Positions 25,857 through 32,275 of a stretch of DNA of 32,275 bases are shown here, piece after piece. Source of the DNA: JBATTK01 sp049670505 (GTDB lineage Bacteria > Bacteroidota > Bacteroidia > Flavobacteriales > Flavobacteriaceae). A program made the translations under genes and the position numbers. Numbering within the stretch: position 1 is the stretch's first letter; every line of letters starts with the position of its first letter. The stretch spans positions 1 to 32,275 of the forward strand of contig JBATTK010000044.1 of assembly GCA_049670505.1 (NCBI GenBank). Reading direction: 5' to 3'. Below the pieces are notes generated by a model. The model was given only the letters and a program-made list of their open reading frames with translations. It was not told where the DNA came from and made no database searches.

Positions 25857-26644
25857 AACCATTATATAAGTTCGCAATAGTGCTTCTAATTTTATCCATT
25901 TTGATTTTCGTGGTGTACTATTTTTTGTATATCGATAGAAAAGATCTTGGGGTAGGCGCAAAAGCTCCGGAAAAGGCCGAAATACTGTTTAATGGTTCCC
26001 GAGAAATTTTGGACGAAAAATGGACCTATTGGGAAGGCCCTAGATTTTCTTCGGAATTACCGATTAAATGGAAAATAGTAAGCGATCCCGTAGACAAAGG
26101 AACGGTCGTTAGTAGCAAAGACCCTTACGCGCTTGATGGTAACTATGGTACGGCAGACATCGTAACAAAAAAGAAATACCGCGATTTTCGGCTCCACATC
26201 GAATTCCTTGTTCAAAACAAGGGAGGAAACAGCGGGGTTTATCTTCAAAATCGATATGAAATACAAGTATTGGACGGCGATAGCACAAAACATGGTATGG
26301 GCGCTATAATCAATGAATCGAACGCTCCTTACGAGCACTATAATGGACTTGGAAAATGGAACGCTTATGACATCACTTTTCGTGCTCCTAGATTTGCAAA
26401 TGGGACACTTTCAGAGAAACCTTTGGTAACCGTTTATTTCAATGCCGAGAAGGCACATACCAACGTAGGGATAAACCAAGTATGGGGAGGCGCCAATTCG
26501 GGGCTGGATGGTGGAAATAATGGTGGTAAAGGCATTACTAATACTGCTGGGGGTATAAAATTGCAGGCCGAAGGCCACAACGTACTTTACCGAAATATTT
26601 GGATACAGGAATTGGATTTAGAGCAAGCGGATACGAGATTTTAA
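25853..26644 (+). CDS. Membrane-anchored DUF1080 protein, candidate 3-keto-glycoside hydrolase/lyase
   Basis: A 263-residue protein with an uncleaved N-terminal membrane helix (about residues 7-26), followed by a single concanavalin-like DUF1080 domain: EILFNGSREI, FRLHIEFLVQNKGGNSGVYLQNRYEIQ, LGKWNAYDITFRAP, GGIKLQAEGHNVLYRNIWIQEL. DUF1080 is annotated as the 3-keto-disaccharide hydrolase domain; characterised members cleave 3-keto-glycosides by elimination or hydration. The GGNSGVYLQ strand and the C-terminal LQAEGH-x-V-x-YRNIWI are the conserved part of the pocket. It overlaps the VCBS lipoprotein by 4 bp and follows the C3-oxidising candidate by two genes. The anchor places it in the periplasm facing outwards. 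Confidence 0.88.
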   Translation: MKPLYKFAIVLLILSILIFVVYYFLYIDRKDLGVGAKAPEKAEILFNGSREILDEKWTYWEGPRFSSELPIKWKIVSDPVDKGTVVSSKDPYALDGNYGTADIVTKKKYRDFRLHIEFLVQNKGGNSGVYLQNRYEIQVLDGDSTKHGMGAIINESNAPYEHYNGLGKWNAYDITFRAPRFANGTLSEKPLVTVYFNAEKAHTNVGINQVWGGANSGLDGGNNGGKGITNTAGGIKLQAEGHNVLYRNIWIQELDLEQADTRF

Positions 26645-26658
26645 CTTTGAACGGGATA

Positions 26659-26706
26659 ATGTCCGTAAGGACTTATGCCTTTTCAAAATAAAGCAGCTAC
26701 GGACAT
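26659..26706 (+). other. 9-bp inverted repeat between the DUF1080 and TolB-like genes
   Basis: ATGTCCGTA (26659-26667) is repeated inverted as TACGGACAT (26698-26706) around a 30-nt interval. The large loop and lack of a T-run make it a weak terminator candidate; it might be a processing structure. Confidence 0.3.
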
Positions 26707-26832
26707 AATTTCTACCTATAAAAACAGCTTTTCTACCTGAATTTTTAAAGGAAACTCTACTATTGTCTTCGATAAATCATAGAAAGAATAGACAATCCAT
26801 AATTGCTAACCGACTAACAATATCCGACAACT

Positions 26833-28344
26833 ATGAAAATTAAACTTATGATGATTGGTTTTTACCTGATGCAATTCGCGATTGGTCAAGAAAATCCGAT
26901 TGGGGACTTTCAATACAATAAGGACATAGGTAATCCAAAACTAACCGGTTCTGCCTCATATGACACCAACACACAGACTTACACCGTTAAAGGTGCAGGA
27001 TACAACATCTGGGGACAACGGGATGAACATCGTTATTTGTACAATAAATTGAAAGGTAACTTTGTTGTGACCGCCAATTTTGAATTCGAAGGCTACAATG
27101 AGGTGCATCGTAAGATAGGTTGGATGGCGCGTGCTTCTGAGGCTGATAATGCTGTGATGGTAGGAGGCTTTCTTCACGGAGATGGGCTTACCGCTGGTCA
27201 ATGGCGTGAAAGAAGAGGTGCCGATATGCAAAACCCGGAAGATGATGTATGGGCGCCTAAGCGTTTTTATCAAATTATTCAATTGGAGCGTCGGGGAAAT
27301 ATCTTTATTGTAAGAGCGGCCCATCCTGGAGAACCTCTCCAAGAAATAAGCTCCAAGGAGCTCAAGTTCATGCCCCCTGAAGCTCTGGTCGGAATCGTAA
27401 TCGGGTCTCATGATGTGGATAAAATCGAAACGGCTAAGGTTTGGAACGTCCGTATCGATCAACCTGTGGCGCAAACGTACAATCCAAATGAAGAAGGTTG
27501 GATCGGGTGCCGAATGGAAACCATGAATGTGTTTGATAGAAAACGAAAGGTTATTTACGAAAGGGACAGCCGTTTTGAAGCGCCTAACTGGATGCCCGAT
27601 GGTAAAGAATTATTGTTCAATATGGACGGATCCCTATATACCATTCCAATTGGAGGTGGAGAAACCAAAAAACTCAATACCGGTTCTGCGGATAGGCTCA
27701 ACAACGACCATTGCATCTCATTTGATGGAAAATTACTTGGTATAAGTCATAACGATGGTGATGGATCCAATGTTTTTGTACTTCCCCTTACCGGCGGGGA
27801 GCCTAAACCCGTAACTAGTGAGGCCCCGTCTTATTTGCATGGTTGGGCGGCAAACAACAAAGAATTGGTTTATGTGGCCCAACGAGGTGAAAAGAAAGCC
27901 TACGACATTTACAAAAAATCGATCAAAGGCGGTAAGGAAGTAAAATTGACCGATAATAAAAAATTAGACCACGCCGATGGCTGTGAGTATTCACCAGATG
28001 GTAAATATATTTATTATAATGGATCAAAGAACGGTGGCACTATGCAGCTTTGGAGAATGAAGCCGGACGGGAGTAAGAAAGAACAGCTTACGTTTGATGC
28101 GTACAACGATTGGTTCCCACATATTTCCCCTGACGGAAAGTGGATTGCCTTTATTTCTTTTCCACCGGATATCGATTTGAATTCCCATCCCTCCTATAAA
28201 CAGGTAATGCTACGTTTGATGCCCGTTTCGGGGGGTGTGCCAAAAGTTATTGCGCATCTCTATGGTGGTCAGGGAACTATCAACGTAAACTCTTGGTCAC
28301 CGGATAGTAAACATATCGCCTTTGTTAGCAATTCAAAAAAATAG
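26833..28344 (+). CDS. Secreted two-domain protein: LamG/DUF1349-like module plus TolB-type beta-propeller
   Basis: A 503-residue protein with a short signal peptide (to about residue 18, FAIGQ). Residues 25-215 form a beta-sandwich-like module (GNPKLTGSASYD, YLYNKLKGNFVVTANFEFEG, RKIGWMARAS, RRGNIFIVRAAHPGEPLQE, VGIVIGSHD) resembling DUF1349/LamG domains. Residues 225-503 hold PD40/WD40-like TolB repeats (APNWMPDGKELLFNMDGSLY, YSPDGKYIYYNGSKNGG, WFPHISPDGKWIAFISFPPD, NSWSPDSKHIAFVSN). TolB-like propellers are usually binding scaffolds, sometimes glycan lyases or hydrolases of unclassified type, so it may be a sugar-binding or unknown catalytic component. It is the last gene before a terminator. 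Confidence 0.85.
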   Translation: MKIKLMMIGFYLMQFAIGQENPIGDFQYNKDIGNPKLTGSASYDTNTQTYTVKGAGYNIWGQRDEHRYLYNKLKGNFVVTANFEFEGYNEVHRKIGWMARASEADNAVMVGGFLHGDGLTAGQWRERRGADMQNPEDDVWAPKRFYQIIQLERRGNIFIVRAAHPGEPLQEISSKELKFMPPEALVGIVIGSHDVDKIETAKVWNVRIDQPVAQTYNPNEEGWIGCRMETMNVFDRKRKVIYERDSRFEAPNWMPDGKELLFNMDGSLYTIPIGGGETKKLNTGSADRLNNDHCISFDGKLLGISHNDGDGSNVFVLPLTGGEPKPVTSEAPSYLHGWAANNKELVYVAQRGEKKAYDIYKKSIKGGKEVKLTDNKKLDHADGCEYSPDGKYIYYNGSKNGGTMQLWRMKPDGSKKEQLTFDAYNDWFPHISPDGKWIAFISFPPDIDLNSHPSYKQVMLRLMPVSGGVPKVIAHLYGGQGTINVNSWSPDSKHIAFVSNSKK

Positions 28345-28460
28345 ATTTTGGGATTTTTGATTTCTCCACCTCCCATCGCAATTATAAAATACAATAACAT
28401 TAAAAAATAATTCAATTAGTATAGTAGCCTAGTTGAGTTAATTTTGAGTTTAGTTTTCAA

Positions 28461-28486
28461 AAAGCACGGGTTTCGGCCCGTGTTTT
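28461..28486 (+). terminator. Rho-independent terminator after the TolB-like gene
   Basis: A CACGGG/CCCGTG stem (28465-28470 with 28477-28482) around a TTTCGG loop is extended by a G-T pair and A-T pairs, and followed by a T-run (28483-28486). The flanking A-run could let it work on both strands. It separates the HTCS-linked gene block from thuA and later genes. Confidence 0.8.
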
Positions 28487-28535
28487 ATCTGTTTCAAAAT
28501 TATTAAGGAAATGAGATCGTTATCAATTGATCCTA

Positions 28536-28543
28536 TACTTTTG
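28536..28543 (+). promoter_or_regulatory. Possible -7 element of the ThuA-like gene
   Basis: TACTTTTG matches TAnnTTTG, lies just after a terminator and 63 nt before the ATG at 28607. No TTG sits at the standard distance. It would start a new transcription unit. Confidence 0.3.
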
Positions 28544-28606
28544 TGATATAATTTCCCTGCATGGGCAACAAATGATTAAAACAATTATGAATTAAATAAC
28601 TACTTT

Positions 28607-29419
28607 ATGTTTTCGAAAAAAGGTCTGATTAAGATAACTTTCATTATTTTGTTTGTGCAGCTATTTTGTTTGAAAATAGCTGCACAAAAACAGTTTAAGG
28701 TATTATTGATAACAGAAACCGCTGGATGGCATCATGCATCGATTCAGAACGGAATTACGGCAATCAATGAATTGGCAAGCACCCATAACTTTGAGGTAAA
28801 ACGTCAGCAAAATGCCATAAAAATCACCGAAGATGGGCTAAAAGGTTTTGATGCTGTAATTTTCCTCAGTACAACAGCGGATATTTTTGATGCTGCCGAA
28901 CAAGCAGCCTTCGAAAAATACATCCAATCCGGTAAGGGGTATGTCGGTATTCACGCTGCCTCTGATACGGAATATCACTGGGAGTGGTATACGCAGCTTG
29001 TTGGAAGAATGTTCCACATACATCCAATACAACAAACTGCTAAATTGGAAATAATTGATCACAGTTTTCCCGGTTTGGAACATTTTCCCAACAAACTGCT
29101 ATGGACGGATGAATGGTATGAATTTGGCGAGGACAAAGTGGACGGTCTACACGATCTTATTTTGGTGGATGAAAATTCATATGATCCAAAAGTTACCTGG
29201 AAGAATAGAGATATGGATAAAAATGGCAAAACGGTAGATCGGGTAGGTATGGGAATGGGTACTCATCCTATTTCCTGGTATCATGAGTTTGACGGAGGAC
29301 GTTCTTTCTACACGGCTCTTGGTCATATTGAAAAAGTATATGAAAATCAATGGTTCTTAGATCATTTGTACGGAGGGATCTATTATGCCGCTACGGGTAA
29401 GGGGATCGAAAAAAAATAG
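28607..29419 (+). CDS. ThuA-like (trehalose utilisation) domain protein, secreted
   Basis: A 270-residue protein with a signal peptide (about 1-26, FCLKIAAQ), then a single ThuA domain: KVLLITETAGWHHASIQNGI, AVIFLSTTADIFDAAEQAAF, GYVGIHAASDTEYHWEWYTQL, MFHIHPIQQTAKLEI and PISWYHEFDGGRSFYTALGH. ThuA domains have a class-I glutamine-amidotransferase-like fold without the Cys nucleophile. In Rhizobiales, ThuA works with ThuB in catabolism of 3-keto-disaccharides; in Bacteroidota ThuA proteins usually accompany Gfo/Idh/MocA and DUF1080 genes, as here. It presumably processes a 3-keto-sugar in the periplasm. Family assignment is firm; reaction inferred. Confidence 0.92.
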   Translation: MFSKKGLIKITFIILFVQLFCLKIAAQKQFKVLLITETAGWHHASIQNGITAINELASTHNFEVKRQQNAIKITEDGLKGFDAVIFLSTTADIFDAAEQAAFEKYIQSGKGYVGIHAASDTEYHWEWYTQLVGRMFHIHPIQQTAKLEIIDHSFPGLEHFPNKLLWTDEWYEFGEDKVDGLHDLILVDENSYDPKVTWKNRDMDKNGKTVDRVGMGMGTHPISWYHEFDGGRSFYTALGHIEKVYENQWFLDHLYGGIYYAATGKGIEKK

Positions 29420-29565
29420 CGAAACGATGGCCATTAAAAATTTGAGAAACAAAATCAACGCTGAGGGAATTGATAACCTATCTTTTACTTGAGTCGGGCA
29501 GCTTACGGAAGGAAAACCTTACTAGTATAGAATTCATGGCCCTATGCTGTTGATAGCGTTCGATA

Positions 29566-29664
29566 ATGTACAGAACAATGCCAACCATATATACTGCTGT
29601 TAGGGATTTAACGAACGATTTTGCCGAAGATTTCCTAAAACAACACTATCAAAAAGAACACTAA
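29566..29664 (+). other. Short open frame of 32 codons before the aldo/keto reductase
   Basis: The frame starts ATG at 29566 (MYRTMPTIYTAVRDLTNDFA) and ends TAA at 29664, 21 bp before the reductase. It is acidic/basic and soluble-looking, with no recognised family. It may be a chance frame or the tail of a decayed gene in the 266-bp spacer. Confidence 0.2.
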
Positions 29665-29685
29665 TTTAAACTACACCTTAAAAAT

Positions 29686-30657
29686 ATGATTTATAGAAAA
29701 TTCGGAAGAACAAATTGGCAGTTAAGTGAAGTGGGTTATGGCATGTGGGGCATGGCCGGTTGGACGGAGTCCGATGACTTGCAATCTTCAAGATCCCTTG
29801 ATTTGGCGGTGGAAAGGGGCGTCAACTTTTTCGATACCGCTTGGGGTTACGGCGAAGGGCACAGTGAGGAATTATTGGGTCAGTTGGTGCGGCGCCATCC
29901 GAACAAAAAATTATATACGGCCAGCAAGATCCCTCCCAAAAACTTTCAATGGCCGGCCAAACCTGAATATAGTTTAGAGGAATCCTACCCCACCTCCCAT
30001 GTAATGGATTATACCGATAAGACCCTTAAGAATTTGGGTTTGGAACAGATCGATCTGATGCAGTTCCACACTTGGGACGATGGCTGGTCTGATCGGGAAG
30101 AATGGAAACGGGCCATTGAAGATTTGAAGGCCGCGGGAAAAGTAGCCGCCATGGGCATCAGCGTAAACCGTTGGGAGCCGGAGAATGGAATAAAGGCGCT
30201 GCAAACCGGATTGTTGGATGCCGTACAGGTCATTTACAACATTTTTGACCAAAACCCGGAGGATGCACTTTTTCCACTTTGCGACCAAATGGATATTGGG
30301 GTGATTGCTCGGGTTCCCTTTGATGAAGGGACTTTGACGGGAAACATCACCAAGGAGACCACCTTCCCGGAGGGCGACTGGCGGAACACCTATTTTGTGC
30401 CCGAAAACCTCATTTCCAGTGTCGAGCATGCAGACGCTTTAAGGCCATTGATCCCGAAGGAGATGACCATGGCCGAAATGGCACTGCGCTTTATTTTGAT
30501 GAACCGATCGGTGGGTACCATTATTCCGGGGATGCGAAAGGAACGCAACGTTTTGGCCAATACCGCGACTAGCGATGGTAGTGGGTTATCCGCCGAATTG
30601 CACCAAGAACTTCGGAAACACCGTTGGGACCGAAAACCAACAGCTTGGTCACAATAA
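29686..30657 (+). CDS. Aldo/keto reductase
   Basis: A 323-residue cytoplasmic TIM-barrel oxidoreductase without a signal peptide. The catalytic tetrad is complete: Asp50 (FFDTAWGYG), Tyr55, Lys81 (TASKIPP) and His128 (QIDLMQFHTW). The C-terminal NADP(H) part has IIPGMRKERNVLANTAT. It belongs to the general stress/YajO-like subgroup, which reduces carbonyls of sugars and other small molecules using NAD(P)H. Placed between the ThuA-like and isomerase-like genes, it could reduce a keto- or aldehyde sugar made by the exported enzymes, which is inference. Confidence 0.93.
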   Translation: MIYRKFGRTNWQLSEVGYGMWGMAGWTESDDLQSSRSLDLAVERGVNFFDTAWGYGEGHSEELLGQLVRRHPNKKLYTASKIPPKNFQWPAKPEYSLEESYPTSHVMDYTDKTLKNLGLEQIDLMQFHTWDDGWSDREEWKRAIEDLKAAGKVAAMGISVNRWEPENGIKALQTGLLDAVQVIYNIFDQNPEDALFPLCDQMDIGVIARVPFDEGTLTGNITKETTFPEGDWRNTYFVPENLISSVEHADALRPLIPKEMTMAEMALRFILMNRSVGTIIPGMRKERNVLANTATSDGSGLSAELHQELRKHRWDRKPTAWSQ

Positions 30658-30745
30658 TTTATTGGAGAAAGTGAGATGTTAAGCCTTGTTTGGAGAAGTA
30701 AAGGATCAAGGTCAAGACGAATATTTAATTTAAACAGAATTATAA

Positions 30746-31585
30746 ATGACAACTAGAAGAATTTTTTTGCTACAATCTGGAGCCTTGACCGCTAGTACCG
30801 TGTTACTTCCCTCTTTTACTCTTGCCCCTTATAAATCCGAAAAAAACCTCGGGATACAGTTATACACCTTTCGCAAGGAGATGGATGCGAATCCCGTCGG
30901 TACACTTAAGAAGATAGCCTCCATTGGATTCAAAAAGATTGAAACCGCCCGGAGTAGTAAGGGTCATTATTATGGCCTTGATCCTAAAGAAATAAGTAAT
31001 GTTTGCAATGATTTGGATATGAAACTGATCAGTGGGCATGTACATTTGGATGACAACTGGCAAAGGACTATGGATGAGGCAGTGGAATCAGGTCAAAAAT
31101 ATTTGATCTGTTCTACCATGCCGACCAAAGGTCAGACTGTTGAGAATTACAAAAGCGTAGCGGATAAATTCAACAAGGCCGGTGAAGCCTGCAAAAAAAT
31201 GGGATTGAATTTTGGCTATCATAACCATGCCTATGAATTTGAATCCGATAAAGGGGAAGTTCTATATGATGTCTTGCTCAACAATACCCAAGCAGATTTA
31301 GTACATATGGAACTGGATTTGGGATGGGTCCTTGTGGGTGGAAAGAATCCACTGGATTATTTTAAAAGGTTTCCCAATAGGTTTCCCCTATGGCATCTGA
31401 AGGATATGAATATGAGCAAGAAGGAAAGCACCGAGTTTGGCATGGGTGGACTTGACATTGCCAAAATGCTCCGAAACAAAAAAGCATCCGGAGTGAAGCA
31501 TATTTTTATTGAGCAGGAAGAATATGCAAGTACTCCACTGGAAAGCATGAAATACAATATAGCATACTTAAATAAGATCTGGTGA
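30746..31585 (+). CDS. Exported sugar-phosphate isomerase/epimerase-like TIM-barrel protein
   Basis: A 279-residue protein. The N-terminus (TTRRIFLLQSGALTASTVLL) looks like a twin-arginine signal. The rest is a xylose-isomerase-like (AP endonuclease 2) barrel: LGIQLYTFRKEM, IASIGFKKIETA, LISGHVHLDD, NFGYHNHAYEF, HMELDLGWVLVGG, FPLWHLKDMNM and FIEQEEY. The acidic and His residues in those strands (Glu, Asp-x-Gly, His-x-Lys-Asp, Glu) form the usual divalent-metal site. Exported members of this family act on sugars rather than sugar phosphates; some were shown to handle 3-keto-sugars. It ends the intact gene row and precedes a broken sugar dehydrogenase gene. Confidence 0.9.
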   Translation: MTTRRIFLLQSGALTASTVLLPSFTLAPYKSEKNLGIQLYTFRKEMDANPVGTLKKIASIGFKKIETARSSKGHYYGLDPKEISNVCNDLDMKLISGHVHLDDNWQRTMDEAVESGQKYLICSTMPTKGQTVENYKSVADKFNKAGEACKKMGLNFGYHNHAYEFESDKGEVLYDVLLNNTQADLVHMELDLGWVLVGGKNPLDYFKRFPNRFPLWHLKDMNMSKKESTEFGMGGLDIAKMLRNKKASGVKHIFIEQEEYASTPLESMKYNIAYLNKIW

Positions 31586-31674
31586 AAACCAAGCCAAAAA
31601 AGGGACATTTACTAAAAAAACCACGAGGAAATTTTCGAATAAAACAAGTTATACAAAAAGCAGCCTTTTTATAG

Positions 31675-32050
31675 GGGGATAGTACAATTCTTCTTATCCT
31701 TGTCTGCAAGCATGAAAACAAAAAATCAAATTCGGTAAATTCTTTGCGAATCAGCTCTAATAATGCGGGCCTAACCGTTCCAGATGGATTTAACGTAGTA
31801 AAGGTCGCGGATTCTCCGGGGAAACCTCGGCATATAGCGGTGAATTCCAGAAACGGGATTTATGTGAAGTTAAGGCAACCTGTGGACTGAAACCTAGAAG
31901 ATGGTGATGGAGTGGCCGAAACCAGGCATAGCTTTGCCGACTTATGGCGTAACAGGCATGTATCTTGATGATGATCTTTATACCTCGCCAGATGGGGAAG
32001 TTTCTCCATTTAAAGAAAACTATAGTAAAAAAAAAGTGAACTCGTTTTGA
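31675..32050 (+). pseudogene. Broken PQQ-dependent sugar (sorbosone-type) dehydrogenase, N-terminal fragment
   Basis: In one frame 31675-31887 reads a lipoprotein-signal-like stretch (STILLILVCK), then NAGLTVPDGFNVVKVADSPG and PRHIAVNSRNGIYVKLRQPVD, the characteristic start of PQQ-dependent sugar/L-sorbosone dehydrogenase propellers. A TGA at 31888-31890 interrupts it. The same frame then resumes with LEDGDGVAETRHSFAD, a one-base insertion near 31942 shifts the frame, and YGVTGMYLDDDLYTSPDGEV continues in the new frame before a stop at 32048. No start codon precedes the fragment. The rest of the propeller is missing. An internal stop, a frameshift and truncation together show a dead gene. It once extended the oxidative-sugar theme of this cluster. 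Confidence 0.8.
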
Positions 32051-32080
32051 GTGATTGAATATTGTTAAAATACACGCATT

Positions 32081-32167
32081 ATGGAATATAGAATATTGGG
32101 GGAAACAGACCTTAAACTTTCGGCAATTACTTTTGGAGCATGGGCTGCAGGAGGCTATCGAGCGTAA
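32081..32167 (+). pseudogene. Aldo/keto reductase 5' fragment (25 codons), then foreign sequence
   Basis: From ATG 32081 the frame reads MEYRILGETDLKLSAITFGA then WAAGG, the usual N-terminus of an aldo/keto reductase, with normal strand-1 spacing. After codon 25 the family match stops and the frame hits TAA at 32165. From 32145 another frame matches an unrelated gene, so this is a truncation at a rearrangement point. It is a different gene from the intact reductase at 29686-30657. Confidence 0.75.
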
Positions 32168-32275
32168 GCTAAAACAAGAACAGGAGTCGTTGGAATACCA
32201 GTTTCGTTTGGTCACGGCTACAAAAGAAGCCGAAAAAGTGACCATTGAAGCACAGGGAAAGGCGGATGCGAACCG
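32145..32275 (+). pseudogene. Interior fragment of an SPFH/prohibitin-family gene, running off the right edge
   Basis: The frame beginning CTG at 32145 reads LQEAIERKLKQEQESLEYQF, then continues with TATKEAEKVTIEAQGKADAN to the window end. This is the C-terminal coiled-coil part of prohibitin/band-7 (SPFH) membrane-scaffold proteins. No start codon exists in this frame back to the stop at 32052, and the SPFH domain itself is absent, so the 5' part is lost. The 3' part may continue past the edge. Its first bases overlap the reductase fragment in the shared GCTGCAGGAGG. Confidence 0.7.

Noticed and set aside
1..32275. CRISPR arrays, complete insertion sequences, rRNA or complete tRNA genes
   Set aside because: No regularly spaced repeats, transposase, cas gene or foldable full tRNA/rRNA could be found by reading both strands.

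Overview
The window looks like chromosome of a member of the Bacteroidota, most likely a marine Flavobacteriaceae. The reasons are two SusC-type receptors, a SusD lipoprotein, a hybrid two-component sensor, an AT-rich background, and promoters of the Bacteroidota type (TTG, about 20 nt, then TAnnTTTG). It holds two divergent carbohydrate-utilisation clusters and a scrambled right edge.

Left cluster (1-9537, all on the minus strand; transcription order runs from high to low coordinates): a LacI-family repressor, an unknown lipoprotein (probably DUF6786), L-fucose/D-arabinose isomerase (fucI), a FucP-type permease, an AraB-type ribulokinase, a secreted DUF2961/GH172 protein, and the first 269 codons of a SusC-like receptor that runs off the left edge. 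Six near-identical 14-bp palindromes (core TTAAACGTTTAA or TTAAtCGaTTAA) lie at the promoters of lacI, the lipoprotein-fucI-permease-kinase operon and the receptor. At the fucI operon one of them fills the spacer between the -33 and -7 elements. I infer a LacI-repressed regulon. An isomerase that accepts D-arabinose, a kinase that phosphorylates ribulose at O5, and the absence of araA, araD and a fuculose aldolase point to D-arabinose -> D-ribulose -> D-ribulose-5-phosphate. The GH172 protein could be a D-arabinofuranosidase or fructofuranosidase feeding that route.

Middle (9538-11538): a divergent non-coding stretch of about 2 kb. It contains a short GC-rich island next to a 14-bp perfect hairpin and a tRNA T-arm-like stretch, some degenerate open frames, and a 22-bp perfect palindrome upstream of the sensor gene.

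Right cluster (11539-31585, all on the plus strand): an HTCS sensor/regulator, a SusC/SusD pair, a TAT-signal Gfo/Idh/MocA oxidoreductase, a large VCBS/UnbV-ASPIC lipoprotein translationally coupled to a membrane-anchored DUF1080 protein, and a TolB-like propeller protein followed by a terminator. After the terminator come a ThuA-like protein, an aldo/keto reductase and an exported sugar-phosphate isomerase/epimerase-like TIM barrel. There is no classical glycoside hydrolase. The Gfo/Idh/MocA + DUF1080 + ThuA + TIM-barrel set resembles the 3-keto-glycoside route, in which a sugar is oxidised at C3 and the glycosidic bond is then cleaved by elimination or hydrolysis.

Right edge (31586-32275): a broken N-terminal piece of a PQQ-dependent sugar (sorbosone-type) dehydrogenase, a 25-codon aldo/keto reductase start fused at an 11-bp shared sequence to the interior of an SPFH/prohibitin gene, and the window end. 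This looks like a rearrangement scar, or possibly an assembly join.
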